Notes: generated from the sequence alone by a model not told the origin. A stretch of 64,000 nucleotides of DNA from Streptosporangium pseudovulgare (GCF_014648055.1 NZ_BMQJ01000001.1:62001-126000); one strand, 5' to 3'; counted from the stretch's first letter, positions 19,755 through 29,220 are shown. Program-made: numbers and translations.

Positions 19755-20792
19755 TCAGGCCACCAGGCCCGCGACGAGTTCCAGCTGCTCCAGGCGGAGC
19801 CGCAGGGTGGGGGTGACCAGGCCGACGACCAGGCCGGTCGCCCCCGCCTCCCGGTAGGCGGCGACCCGCTCGCGCAGCTTGCCCGGCGGACCGCACATCG
19901 TCATCGCGTCGACCAGCGCGTCGGGCAGCAGGGACATCGCCTCGCCCTGCCGCCCGGCCAGGAACGCCTCCTGCACCGCCTCGGCCTCCTCGCCGAACCC
20001 CAGGGTGCGGGCCAGGCGGTTGTAGAAGTTGGTCCGGCGCGAGCCCATGCCCCCCAGGTAGAGGGCGAGCATGGGGCGCATCATGTCGTAGGCCAGCTCC
20101 TCGTCCTCGTCCACCATGGCCAGGACCATCGGGACCACGTCGAAGCCGTCCAGGCTCCGGCCCGCCCGTTCGGCGCCCCGGCTCAGCTCGGCCGTGCGCT
20201 CGGCGAGGTGGCCGGGCGGGAAGTGGATGGCCAGCCAGCCGTCGGCCAGCTCACCGGCGAGGGCCGTCGTCCTGGGCCCCATGGCGGCCAGGTAGACGGG
20301 CAGCCGCTCCTGCGCCGGGGACACCGCGAGCGAGAGCTCCTTACCCTGGCCGCCGGGCAGCGGCAGCGTCATGGTCGGCCCCGAGTGGCTCACCGGCCGC
20401 CCGGACAGGGCGAGCCGCAGCACCGACAGGTAGTCGCGCGCCCGCTCCACCGGCCGGTCGAAGGGCTCGCCGTGCCAGCCCTCCACGACCTGGGGTCCGG
20501 ACACGCCCACGCCCAGCCGGGCCCGGCCGCCGGAGACCTGGTCGATCGTGGCGGCCGTCATCGCCGCGACCACGGGCTTGCGCCCCGACATCTGCAGCAC
20601 GCCGGTGCCCAGGCCGATCCGCTCGGTACGGCCCGCGATCCAGGCCATGAGGCTCGCCGGGTCCGTGCCGTAGGTCTCGGCGGCCCACACCGAGTCGTAC
20701 CCCAGCCGCTCGGCCTCGCGGACGAGGGCGAGGTGGTCGGTGGGGCCGAGTCCGGCCCCGCCCCAGTAGCTCATGCTGTAGCCCAGACGCAT
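19755..20792 (-). CDS. LLM-class F420-dependent oxidoreductase (luciferase-like)
   Basis: A 345-residue TIM-barrel protein of the bacterial luciferase-like family. It has the N-terminal MRLGYSMSYWGG strand, RTERIGLGTGV, the GGRARLGVGVSGPQVVEGW signature and a C-terminal GATGLVVGLV. Members in actinobacteria usually use F420 (Rv3520c-like) or FMN to transfer hydride or oxygenate. The ATG lies 22 bp inside the end of the type II thioesterase gene, so it is the last gene of the leftward biosynthetic operon. It is a candidate tailoring oxidase or reductase. It might instead be an unrelated gene caught by operon extension; cofactor and substrate cannot be told from sequence. Confidence 0.88.
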   Translation of the reverse strand: MRLGYSMSYWGGAGLGPTDHLALVREAERLGYDSVWAAETYGTDPASLMAWIAGRTERIGLGTGVLQMSGRKPVVAAMTAATIDQVSGGRARLGVGVSGPQVVEGWHGEPFDRPVERARDYLSVLRLALSGRPVSHSGPTMTLPLPGGQGKELSLAVSPAQERLPVYLAAMGPRTTALAGELADGWLAIHFPPGHLAERTAELSRGAERAGRSLDGFDVVPMVLAMVDEDEELAYDMMRPMLALYLGGMGSRRTNFYNRLARTLGFGEEAEAVQEAFLAGRQGEAMSLLPDALVDAMTMCGPPGKLRERVAAYREAGATGLVVGLVTPTLRLRLEQLELVAGLVA

Positions 20793-21661
20793 CCGATCTC
20801 CTCGGTGATGGCGGCGGCCAGCCGGTCGGGAGCCTCCTCGGCCAGCCAGTGAGAGGCGTCGAGCTCACGCAGCGACGGCCGGTGGACGCTCTGCCTGCGC
20901 CAGCCGAGCAGCCCGCCCCTGGAGACCGAGCGGTCGCGCCCGCCGTACAAGACGGTGATGGGGACGGGCAGCGGCGGCGCGGGGACGTGCCGGTAGCCGG
21001 CGAGCATGCCGAAGTCGGCGCGGAGCGCGGGTTCGAGGATGGGCCTGAGCGCCTCGCGCTCGGCGACCTCGGCCGGGACCCCGCCGAGCTCGATCAGCTG
21101 CTCCCAGAACAGCCACGACGGCAGGGACGGCAGCCTGCGCAGCAGGAGCGCGACGTCCGGCGCGGCGAAGGAGCCCACCAGCAGCCGTTCTGGCAGGGGC
21201 GGGCGCTCCGCGGCCGGTCCCGGGGCGAACCCCGCCCGCGAGCCGGCACCCGGCGACGGTCCGGAGGCGGACCTCCCGGGCGCCGGTGGCGGTCCGCCGG
21301 GTGCGGACAGCTCGGGTGTCGGTGGCGGTCCGCCGGGTGCGGACAGCTCGGTCAGGCGGCGGCAGACCAGGTACGCCAGCAGCGCGCCGCTGCAGTAGCC
21401 GAACAGCGCGTACGGCGGGCGCGCGGTGGCCAGCAGGTCGCGGGCCAGGTCCTCGACGAGCCCGTCGAGGTCGTCGCGGGGCGGCTCGGCCAGCCTGGCC
21501 TGCCTGCCCGGCAGGTTCACCGACCACACCTCGACCTCGGGCGGGAAGGCGGCGGCCGGCCCGGTGAGCGACGCCGGGCCTCCCCCGGCGTTGGGGAAGG
21601 CGTACAGCCGGACGCGGCCCCCGGGCCGCTCCCCGACCGGCACGAACCACGGCGCGGTCAA
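20771..21661 (-). CDS. Type II thioesterase with cysteine nucleophile
   Basis: An alpha/beta-hydrolase of 296 residues that would remove stalled or wrong acyl groups from carrier proteins. It has PNAGGGPASL (oxyanion region), GYCSGA with Cys in place of the usual Ser, Asp in YGGRDRSVS and the catalytic His in DASHWL. An insertion of about 45 residues after the nucleophile helix contains two copies of LSAPGGPPP. The start is taken as TTG 21661: it overlaps the NRPS stop (TTGA), and AGGAG lies 8 bases upstream. No ATG or GTG with a better ribosome site is nearby. It lies between an NRPS and an oxidoreductase gene, all overlapping. Confidence 0.9.
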   Translation of the reverse strand: MTAPWFVPVGERPGGRVRLYAFPNAGGGPASLTGPAAAFPPEVEVWSVNLPGRQARLAEPPRDDLDGLVEDLARDLLATARPPYALFGYCSGALLAYLVCRRLTELSAPGGPPPTPELSAPGGPPPAPGRSASGPSPGAGSRAGFAPGPAAERPPLPERLLVGSFAAPDVALLLRRLPSLPSWLFWEQLIELGGVPAEVAEREALRPILEPALRADFGMLAGYRHVPAPPLPVPITVLYGGRDRSVSRGGLLGWRRQSVHRPSLRELDASHWLAEEAPDRLAAAITEEIGCVWATA

Positions 21662-24600
21662 CGGCCCGCTCCTTCCTCGGTCTCCCCGGCGGACGTCCCG
21701 GCCCGCCCGGTATGCGTCTCGGCCTGTTCGGTATGCGTCCTGACCCCTGCGGGGAATGCCCCGGTCCGCCCGGCGGACGTCCCGGCGAACGCGGCCAGCC
21801 CGGCCGGGGTGGGGTGGTCGAAGATCGCGCGCACCCCGATCGGGTGCCCCACGAGCTCCTCCAGCGGGGCGATCAGCCGTACGGCGAGCACCGAGTGCCC
21901 CCCGCTGAGGAAGAAGTTGTCGTGCTCGCCGAGCCCGGGGCGCCCGAGCGCCTCCCGCCAGAGCCGCAGGACCCCGTCCACCAGCCGCGAACCCGTCGCG
22001 TCGGGCACCGCCGCCGGGTGCTCCTCCTCGGGCACGGTGAGACCCCGGTAGTCGATCTTGCCGTTGCCGGTCTCCGGGAAGCGGTCGACGAGCACGAACC
22101 CCGAGGGGACCGCATAGTCGGGCAGGCGGGTCCGGGCGTGGCGCCACAGCTCCTCACGCCAGGCCGCCCGGTCGGACGGCTCCCGCGCGGGCCGCACGAA
22201 CGCCGTCATCGTGTCGCCGCGGACGACCACGGCGGCGGCCCCGACCGTCTCGTGGTCGTGCAGGACCGCCTCGACCTCGCCCAGCTCGATCCGGTGCCCG
22301 CGCAGCTTGACCTGCCGGTCGTCACGGCCGAGCAGTTCGAGGGTTCCGTCGTGCCGGAGCCTGGCCAGGTCGCCGGTCCGGTAGAAACGGCCGTGGCGGG
22401 GGTGCGCGCCGAACCGCTCGGCGGTCAGCTCGGGCCGGTTGACGTATCCCGCGGCGACCCCGTCGCCCGCCACGCACAGTTCCCCGGGGACCCCCGGCGG
22501 GGCCTCGCGCCCGTCGGCGTCCCGGACGAAGATCCGGGTGTTGGCGAGCGGCGCGCCGATCGGCACCGGATCGCGCGGAGCCTCCGCGATCTCGGCCGCG
22601 GTGGACCAGATGGTCGTCTCGGTGGGCCCGTAGACGTTGAACAGGCGGCAGCCCAGCGCCAGCAGGTCCCTGGCGAGCGCCGCCGGCAGGGGCTCCCCGC
22701 CGCACAGCACGGTCCGCCCGGCCAGCTCGCCGCCCGCCTCCGGTACGGCGAGCCGCCACGCCGTCGGCGTGGCCTGCACGACGCGCACGTCCCGCGCCAC
22801 GACGAGGTCCAGGAGCCCGCGCGGGCGGAGCCGGTCGGCGTCGGAGGCGATGACCAGGGTGCCGCCGCAGGCCAGCGGCAACAGCAGTTCCAGGGCCGAG
22901 ATGTCGAAGGAGGGGGTGGTGGACCACAGCACCCGGGCCGCGGCGTCCGGCCCCAGCCGCTCGGCGAAGTCCAGGACGAGGTTGGCCAGGTTGCCGTGGG
23001 TCACGGCCACGCCCTTGGGCCGCCCGGTGGACCCTGAGGTGTAGATCACGTACGCGAGCGCGTCCCCGGCGGCCGGAGCGGACGCGGACGCGGTGGCCGG
23101 GACGGGCACGTGATCGGCGAGGACCGCGGCGTCGTGGACGGTCCCGGAGGCGGGCGCGGAGCCGGTTCCGGGCGGGGCGGAGCCGGTTCCGGGCGGGGCG
23201 GAGCCGTACGGAACCGTCAGGACGGGGACCTCCCCCGCCCACGGGACCCCGCCGGGGGCGATCACCAGGCGGGCCCCGGCGTCCCGGACCTGGTAGGCCA
23301 GGCGCAGCTCCGGGTGACCCGGGTCCAGGGGCAGGTAGGCGGCTCCGGCCGCCCACACGCCGAGCACGGCCGCCACCAGCTCCACCGAGCGTCCGAGGCC
23401 GAGCGCCACGATGTCACCGGGCCCGACCCCGCGCGCGAGGAGCGCGTCCCTGACACCCGCGGCGGCGTCCAGCAGCTCCCCGTAGCGGACCTCCCGGTCG
23501 CCGTCGACGACGGCGACGGCGTCCCCCCGGTGGGCGGCGATCCGCTCCGGCAGCGCGGGCGGGCCGCTCCGGCGGCGGCCGGTGTCGTTCAGGCGGTCCA
23601 GCAGCGCCCGGTCCCCGGGGGAGAACGCCTCCAGGGCGCGCTGCGGCCGTTCGGGGTCCTCGGCCGCCTGCCGCAGCAGCGAGGCCATCCGTGCGACGAA
23701 GGCGGTGATCTCGGTCTCGTCGTGGACCTCCGTGCTGTGCCACACCCGGACGGTGAGCCGGTCCGGCTCGTGTACGGCGATGCACTGCAGGTCCAGGCGG
23801 CTGCGGTCGAAGAGGTCCTCGACGTATTCGGGCACGGAGCCCTGGATGCTCACCCGCTCGTCGGTCCACGGCCGGTAGTTGAACATGTGCCGGAAGAGCG
23901 GCACCCGCCAGTCGCCGGTGCCGTGCCCGCGTTCGACGAGGACGGCCTCGACGGAGGCGTCGGCGTGCTCCACCCCCTCGAAGAAGGCGTCCTCCACCCT
24001 CCTGACCAGGGCCGCGAAACCCTCCCGCGGATCGGTCCGCACCCGCAGGGGCATCGTGCTGACGCCGTAGCCGACGTGGTCGCGTGTCGCGGCGGTCCTG
24101 GTGCCGACCGGCACGCCGACCACCATGTCGGGGCCTGCCCCGTGGCAGCGCAGGGCGAGCAGGAAGGCGCTCGTCAGCACCATGTTGTCGGTGGTGCGCA
24201 GCCGGGTCCGCAGGGTGTCCAGCGCCCGCCGGGTCTCCGCGTCCATCTCCCAGGAGCAGGTGTGCCCGGCGAACGTGGGCCGTACCGGAGAGGGCCGGCT
24301 GCCGGGCAGCAGCATGGCGGCCGGGTCGGCGCCCTCCAGCCGGTCGAGCCAGTAGCCGATCGACTCCCGCGACGCCCGGCCCGGCTCCAGCATCGGGGCG
24401 GGGCCGGCGAGCCCGGCGGGCAGCGGCGCCCGGCCCGTCTGGGCGTCGTAGAAGGCGCCCAGCTCCTCGACGAGGAACTGCATCGACGTCGCGTCGACCA
24501 CGATGTGGTGGGCGACCAGGCAGACCACGCTTCCGCCGCCGTCCGGCAGCGTGAAGTGGCCCGCCCGGAACAGCAGGTCCCCGGCGAGGTCGAAGGGCTC

Positions 24601-26364
24601 GTCCAGGAACGCCTGCAGGTCGGCGACCATCGTCTCCTCCGTGGTCGCCGCGCTCGCCAGCGTGATCCGGGCGTCCTGCGGCGCGGTGAGGTGCCGGACC
24701 GGGGCTCCGTCCACCTCGGGGAACCGCAGGCGCAGGGCCGGGTGCCGCCGGAGGAGACGGTTGACGGCGTTCTGCAGGGGGAAGCGGCGCAGCGGCTCGC
24801 GGGTCCGGAACGCCACCGCCAGGTTGGAGACGCCGCTCCCGCCCGCCAGCTGTTCCAGCACCCAGAACGAGTACGGCACGGCCCCCGGCGGGCGCGGGGG
24901 CTCGGCCGGCTCCGGCAGCCCTTCGAGCCCGCCCGCCTTCCTCGTGGACCCTCCGGGTCCGCCCGCCTGTCCCGCCGGTCCTTCGGCCCTGCCGGTCCGC
25001 TCCGCAGGCCCTTCGAGCCCGCCCGCCTGTCCCGCCGGTTCTTCGGCGACCGCCTCCTCCGGGGTGGGATCGGAACCGCCGGGGATGGACAACCGCTGAA
25101 GGGGGTGGTCGGGGTCGAGCGCCTCCCAGTCGACCCGGCAGCCGAGCGTCCACAGCCGCGCGAGCGCCGTCGCCAGGCCGTGCCGGTCGTCTCCGCAGTC
25201 GATCGCCGGCCCGCCCGGGGAGGCCGCGGCCGGGCCGAGGACGAGGGTGGGTTCCCCACCCGTCCCCGGGGTACCGGGGACGGGTGTCCCGCCGCCGGCC
25301 GTCCCGCTGAGCCCCGGCGCCCCGTCCACCCCCGCGAGACCGGGGGCGGCCGCCCCGCCGGCTCCCGGCGTCCCGTCCGTCCCCGCCGGGCCGGGGGCCG
25401 CGGTCCCACCGCCGACCACCCGGGCGACCGCCTCGCCGATCTCCAGTGTCCCGGCGACGGCGGCGGCCGCGATCTCCCCCACGCCCTCCCCCTCACCGGC
25501 TCCCAGGCCGACTCCCGAGCAGGCGGCGGGCGTGACGCCCCAGCCGATCAGGGTGGCCGCAAGCGAGCAGGTCACCGCGAAGGTGACCGGGGCGTCGTCC
25601 CGCTTCCCGGCGAGCCATTCGTCGTGGAGGTCGATCCCGTGCCGTTCGAACTCCTCCAGGCAGACGTCCATTGACTCGGTGAACAGCCGCTCCATCCCGT
25701 ACAGGGCGGCGCCCAGCCGTCCGGTCCCGCCCGGCGGGAAGACGAACCGCACCCCGATGCCGTCCTGGACGGGATCGGGGGCCGTGGCGGCGGCGGTGAG
25801 GGCGCGCGCGGCCTCGGCCGCGGTCGAGCAGACGACCGCCCCCCGGAACTGATGCGGCGTGCGGCCCCGCTGGAGCGTGGCGACGGCGTCGGCGAACCGC
25901 TCCTGGGGAAGCGACGCGAAGAAGCCGGCCAGGCTTCGCCGTACGGCGTCGGCCTCCTCCGCGGTGCGCCCGGACCAGACGACCACGCGGGGCCCGGCGG
26001 CGGACGACGGGGGAACCGGCGGAAGGCCCTCCCCCGCCACCGGGTGACCGGACGCGGAGTCCGTGTCGAGTACGGCGCGCACGGGATCGCCGTCGAGAAG
26101 CGCCTCCCCCAGCCTCCGCAGTGCGACCGCGCGGTCCGCCGGTCCGAGCCCGGCCAGGGCGGCGCCCGCCCGGGTGACCGCCACGTCGCACCCTCCGGAC
26201 AGCAGGGCCCGGCACGCGGCCTCCACGCTCTCGTGCAGGGCGAGGACTCCGGGGGGCCGCGACGGGTCGTGCCCGGCGTCGCCCAGCGCGGCCTCGGCGG
26301 ACGCCGTGGAGAGCGGTCCGCGCGGCCCCGTGCCGATCACCGCGACCGACCGGCGTCCCGTCAC
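21658..26364 (-). CDS. NRPS module C-A-PCP (predicted glycine) fused to a decayed KS-AT
   Basis: The start is GTG 26364, overlapping the ACP stop (GTGA) with GGAGC upstream; the open frame further upstream is the ACP gene out of frame. The product is 1,568 residues. Residues about 1-480 are recognisable but broken PKS parts: VAVIGTGPRGP (KS start), ACRALLSGGCDVAV (KS fragment without the active Cys), the post-KS linker, an AT core in which the GHSxGE serine motif is replaced by Gly/Glu repeats, and ARLWTLGCRVDWEAL (post-AT linker). Then come C (about 520-930, HHIVVDA), A (code D-I-L-A-L-G-V-I-W-K, close to the glycine code) and PCP (GGHSVL). The C-A-PCP part looks active; the PKS part cannot be catalytic. 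Confidence 0.93.
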   Translation of the reverse strand: MTGRRSVAVIGTGPRGPLSTASAEAALGDAGHDPSRPPGVLALHESVEAACRALLSGGCDVAVTRAGAALAGLGPADRAVALRRLGEALLDGDPVRAVLDTDSASGHPVAGEGLPPVPPSSAAGPRVVVWSGRTAEEADAVRRSLAGFFASLPQERFADAVATLQRGRTPHQFRGAVVCSTAAEAARALTAAATAPDPVQDGIGVRFVFPPGGTGRLGAALYGMERLFTESMDVCLEEFERHGIDLHDEWLAGKRDDAPVTFAVTCSLAATLIGWGVTPAACSGVGLGAGEGEGVGEIAAAAVAGTLEIGEAVARVVGGGTAAPGPAGTDGTPGAGGAAAPGLAGVDGAPGLSGTAGGGTPVPGTPGTGGEPTLVLGPAAASPGGPAIDCGDDRHGLATALARLWTLGCRVDWEALDPDHPLQRLSIPGGSDPTPEEAVAEEPAGQAGGLEGPAERTGRAEGPAGQAGGPGGSTRKAGGLEGLPEPAEPPRPPGAVPYSFWVLEQLAGGSGVSNLAVAFRTREPLRRFPLQNAVNRLLRRHPALRLRFPEVDGAPVRHLTAPQDARITLASAATTEETMVADLQAFLDEPFDLAGDLLFRAGHFTLPDGGGSVVCLVAHHIVVDATSMQFLVEELGAFYDAQTGRAPLPAGLAGPAPMLEPGRASRESIGYWLDRLEGADPAAMLLPGSRPSPVRPTFAGHTCSWEMDAETRRALDTLRTRLRTTDNMVLTSAFLLALRCHGAGPDMVVGVPVGTRTAATRDHVGYGVSTMPLRVRTDPREGFAALVRRVEDAFFEGVEHADASVEAVLVERGHGTGDWRVPLFRHMFNYRPWTDERVSIQGSVPEYVEDLFDRSRLDLQCIAVHEPDRLTVRVWHSTEVHDETEITAFVARMASLLRQAAEDPERPQRALEAFSPGDRALLDRLNDTGRRRSGPPALPERIAAHRGDAVAVVDGDREVRYGELLDAAAGVRDALLARGVGPGDIVALGLGRSVELVAAVLGVWAAGAAYLPLDPGHPELRLAYQVRDAGARLVIAPGGVPWAGEVPVLTVPYGSAPPGTGSAPPGTGSAPASGTVHDAAVLADHVPVPATASASAPAAGDALAYVIYTSGSTGRPKGVAVTHGNLANLVLDFAERLGPDAAARVLWSTTPSFDISALELLLPLACGGTLVIASDADRLRPRGLLDLVVARDVRVVQATPTAWRLAVPEAGGELAGRTVLCGGEPLPAALARDLLALGCRLFNVYGPTETTIWSTAAEIAEAPRDPVPIGAPLANTRIFVRDADGREAPPGVPGELCVAGDGVAAGYVNRPELTAERFGAHPRHGRFYRTGDLARLRHDGTLELLGRDDRQVKLRGHRIELGEVEAVLHDHETVGAAAVVVRGDTMTAFVRPAREPSDRAAWREELWRHARTRLPDYAVPSGFVLVDRFPETGNGKIDYRGLTVPEEEHPAAVPDATGSRLVDGVLRLWREALGRPGLGEHDNFFLSGGHSVLAVRLIAPLEELVGHPIGVRAIFDHPTPAGLAAFAGTSAGRTGAFPAGVRTHTEQAETHTGRAGTSAGETEEGAGR

Positions 26365-26861
26365 CGGGACGCTCCGGGCCCCCGGCGGATGCGGGCCCGG
26401 ACGTCCCTTCGGCCGCCGCCGGACGGGCGGGGCCGCGAGGGGTCGTCTCCGGCCTGCTCCGGAGCTCCGCCCGCCGGGAAGCCGCCCGTCGGGGAACCGG
26501 GTGCCGGGGAGCCGCCGGTCGGGCCTCCCGGCGCCGGTACGCCGGCGCCGGTACGGGCGCTTTCGACGAGGCGGCCGAGGGCCCGCGCGTTGGGACGGGT
26601 GAACATCGCGGTGACCGGAATGTCGATCTCGAACGTGCCGGTGATGTCCGCGTGCAGCTCGACCAGGGCCATCGAGTTGAGCCCGGCCTCGAAGAAGTTC
26701 TCGTCGGGGTCGACCGGCCGGCCGAGCCGGCTTTCGATCATCCCGGTGACCCGGTCGGCGATCGGAACGGGCCGTCCCGGGCGTCCCCGGACGTCCGCGG
26801 CGCCCCTCGCGCCGCCGCCATGCTGTTCTCCCGGGTCCACCGGCCGACTGCCCTGGATCAT
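26361..26861 (-). CDS. Free-standing acyl carrier protein
   Basis: A 166-residue protein with an ACP domain at about residues 35-110: MIESRLGRPVDPDENFFEAG, then the phosphopantetheine Ser in GLNSMAL, then VTAMFTRPNARALGRLVE. A Pro/Gly-rich tail with PTGGSPAPG repeats follows. The ATG at 26861 is chosen because GAAGGG lies 8 bases upstream; a GTG at 26891 in the same frame has no ribosome site. It is the first gene of the leftward operon and overlaps the following NRPS gene by 4 bases. It may carry a starter or extender unit for the cluster. The 131-bp gap before it, where the promoter should lie, is AT-rich around 26935-26965. Confidence 0.88.
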   Translation of the reverse strand: MIQGSRPVDPGEQHGGGARGAADVRGRPGRPVPIADRVTGMIESRLGRPVDPDENFFEAGLNSMALVELHADITGTFEIDIPVTAMFTRPNARALGRLVESARTGAGVPAPGGPTGGSPAPGSPTGGFPAGGAPEQAGDDPSRPRPSGGGRRDVRARIRRGPGASR

Positions 26862-26992
26862 CCGCAACCCTTCGCTCGGCGTCGGGCGCACCGCCGCACG
26901 GGCGCCCTGTGCCGATCTTCTTGAAGGATTCAGGACACGACAAGACCGTATTTTTCGGCCTTTGTCATTCGGGGCGCGACCGGGTCACCGGA

Positions 26993-27454
26993 TCAGCGGT
27001 TCCCCGCGGAGAGGCCGATGCGGATCTCCTCGGCGGTGAGCCGGGCGAAGGCGTGGCCGAGCTCCTCCAGGCGGTGCCGGGGAAGCGCCGCGGCGAGGGC
27101 GGGGAGGATCCCCTCCTCCTCGGCGGCGAAGTGGCGGGTGATCATGTCGGCGAGGTCGTCCAGCTGCGGCTCGAAATCCGTGGCGGTGGGGGCGATGTCC
27201 AGCAGGTGGAGGAGCCTCTGCTCGGCGCGCTGGTGCTCGTCGACGGAGTGGCGGGCGTGTTCGGTCTCCCGCGGATCCACCCTGGTGATCTCGGGGTAGA
27301 CGATCTCCTCCTCGCCCCGGTCGTGGGCGACGAGCTTGGCGGCGAGTTCGACGAGCAGGGCGGGGCGTGCCGCCGGTTCCCGGCGAAGCCGATCGAAGAT
27401 CGCTCTGATGTCGCGATGGTCCGCGATGATCATGCTGATGACGTCCCGTGCCAT
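26993..27454 (-). CDS. Hemerythrin-like domain protein
   Basis: A 153-residue four-helix protein with the His/Glu metal-binding pattern of the hemerythrin HHE family: ADHRDIRAIFD, HDRGEEEIVYPE, DEHQRAEQRLLHLL and RHFAAEEEGILPAL. A perfect Shine-Dalgarno (AAGGAGG) precedes ATG 27454. Such proteins bind a di-iron centre and are linked to oxygen, nitric oxide or iron handling, but the function of this one is not predictable. It stands alone between pyruvate kinase and the biosynthetic operon and may mark the right edge of the cluster. Confidence 0.9.
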   Translation of the reverse strand: MARDVISMIIADHRDIRAIFDRLRREPAARPALLVELAAKLVAHDRGEEEIVYPEITRVDPRETEHARHSVDEHQRAEQRLLHLLDIAPTATDFEPQLDDLADMITRHFAAEEEGILPALAAALPRHRLEELGHAFARLTAEEIRIGLSAGNR

Positions 27455-27503
27455 GATCCCCTCCTTCGTCCGGGGCCGCCTACCCGGGAGGAGGGGGCCT
27501 ACA

Positions 27504-27533
27504 CCCGCCGCGAGGAGAATTCTTCGCGGCGGG
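27504..27533 (-). terminator. Hairpin after pyruvate kinase gene
   Basis: A perfect 10-bp inverted repeat, CCCGCCGCGA and TCGCGGCGGG, with a 10-base loop containing GAATTC. It lies 12 bases downstream of the pyruvate kinase stop on the minus strand. There is no T run, as is common in high-GC actinobacteria. Confidence 0.7.
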
Positions 27534-27545
27534 CGCCGGGCCTGG

Positions 27546-28976
27546 TCAGGAGAGGTGCGAGACCGCGGCTCCGATGGTGTGGACGCGCAGGGCGTTGGTG
27601 GAGCCGGGCGAGCCGGGGGGCGATCCGGCCACGATGACGACCTTGTCGCCCTTCTCCAGCCGGGCGTGGGCCAGCAGGGCGGCCTCGACCTGCCGGACCA
27701 TGTCGTCGGTGTGGTGGACGAACGGCACCTCGAACGTCTCGACACCCCAGCTCAGCGCGAGCTGACTGCGGACGTGCGGGGAGGAGGTGAAGGCCAGCAG
27801 CGGGATCGGCGAGCGGTAGCGGGCCAGGCGGCGGGCGGTCTCACCGGACATGGTGAAGGCGACCAGGGCCTTGGCGCCGACGATGGCGCCGACCTCGGCG
27901 GCGGCGCGGGCGATGGCGCCGCCGGTGGTCTCGGGCAGGCGGTCGAGGCTGTGGGTGGCCTTGAGGGCTCTCTTCTCGGCCGCGCTGGCGATGCGGCTCA
28001 TGGTCTCGACGGCCTGGACCGGGTACTGGCCGACCGAGGTCTCGCCGGAGAGCATGACCGCGTCGGTGCCGTCCATCACGGCGTAGGCGACGTCGGACGC
28101 CTCGGCGCGGGTGGGCCGCGGAGAGCTGATCATGGAGTCGAGCATCTGGGTGGCGACGATGACCGGGCGGGCCTTCTCGCGGCAGAGCTCGATGGCGCGC
28201 TGCTGGACGATCGGCACCTCTTCGAGGGGCAGCTCGACGCCGAGGTCGCCGCGGGCGACCATGATGCCGTCGAACGCCTCGACGATCTCGGGGAGCCGCT
28301 GGACGGCCTGCGGCTTCTCGATCTTGGCGAGCAGCGGGAGGCGGACGGCCTCCTGCTCCATGATGTTGCGCACCACGTCGGCGTCGGAGGGACGGCGGAC
28401 GAAGGACAGCGCGATCATGTCGAAGCCGGTGCGCAGCGCCCAGCGCAGGTCGGTCTCGTCCTTGTCGGTGAGCGCGGGGGCGCTGACGTTGACGCCGGGG
28501 AGGTTGAGGCCCTTGTTGTCGGAGATCATGCCGCCGGTGACCACACGGGTGGTGACGCGGGGGCCGTCGACGCGGGTCACCTCGAGGTGGACCCGGCCGT
28601 CGTCGACGAGGATGCTGTCGCCGGGGCGGACGTCGTTGGGCAGGCCGAGGTAGGTGGTGGAGACCTGGTCCCGGTCGCCGGGGACCTCTTCGGTGGTGAT
28701 GGTGAAGACGTCACCGAAGCCGAGGCGGATCGGTCCCTCCTCGAACTTGCCGACCCGGATCTTGGGGCCCTGGAGGTCGGCCAGCACGCCTACGCCGCGG
28801 CCGAGCTCGGCGGCGGCCTCCCGGACCCTGTCGTAGACCTCTTTGTGCAGCTCGTGGCTGCCGTGGCTGAGGTTGAAACGGGCCACGTCCATGCCTGCGG
28901 CGATGAGCTCGCGCAGGCGTTCGGGTGAGGATGTGGCAGGGCCGAGGGTGCAGACGATTTTCGCGCGACGAGTCAC
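27546..28976 (-). CDS. pyk: Pyruvate kinase
   Basis: A 476-residue glycolytic enzyme converting phosphoenolpyruvate and ADP to pyruvate and ATP. It has the N-terminal RRAKIVCTLGPATSS, GMDVARFNLSHGS, the active-site LLAKIEKPQAV, the Mg-binding MVARGDLGVELP, VIVATQMLDSM and DAVMLSGETSVGQYPV, followed by a complete C-terminal domain. The GTG start at 28976 is chosen because it puts the conserved TRRAKIVCTLG at the N-terminus and gives the normal family length. The longer open frame has no similarity and no ribosome site. Confidence 0.97.
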   Translation of the reverse strand: MTRRAKIVCTLGPATSSPERLRELIAAGMDVARFNLSHGSHELHKEVYDRVREAAAELGRGVGVLADLQGPKIRVGKFEEGPIRLGFGDVFTITTEEVPGDRDQVSTTYLGLPNDVRPGDSILVDDGRVHLEVTRVDGPRVTTRVVTGGMISDNKGLNLPGVNVSAPALTDKDETDLRWALRTGFDMIALSFVRRPSDADVVRNIMEQEAVRLPLLAKIEKPQAVQRLPEIVEAFDGIMVARGDLGVELPLEEVPIVQQRAIELCREKARPVIVATQMLDSMISSPRPTRAEASDVAYAVMDGTDAVMLSGETSVGQYPVQAVETMSRIASAAEKRALKATHSLDRLPETTGGAIARAAAEVGAIVGAKALVAFTMSGETARRLARYRSPIPLLAFTSSPHVRSQLALSWGVETFEVPFVHHTDDMVRQVEAALLAHARLEKGDKVVIVAGSPPGSPGSTNALRVHTIGAAVSHLS

Positions 28977-29220
28977 GGTTCCCAGCCTAATTGGTACAGA
29001 CCACCTGGTCGTTACATTGCCCGGAGCAGGCATGAAAAACTCGGTGACCTCAACGCTACCGGCCGGGGGCGGCGATGGCGAACCGGCCTCCCCTCCCCGG
29101 CGGGTCACCCGCGGTCACCGCCGCGGGTCCCCGCGCGGCGGCCGTACGGCGTGCGCGCCCGGCCGTGCGGCCCGGGACGCGGAGCCGTACGACCGGGGCG
29201 CGAGCCGTACGGCCCGGGGG

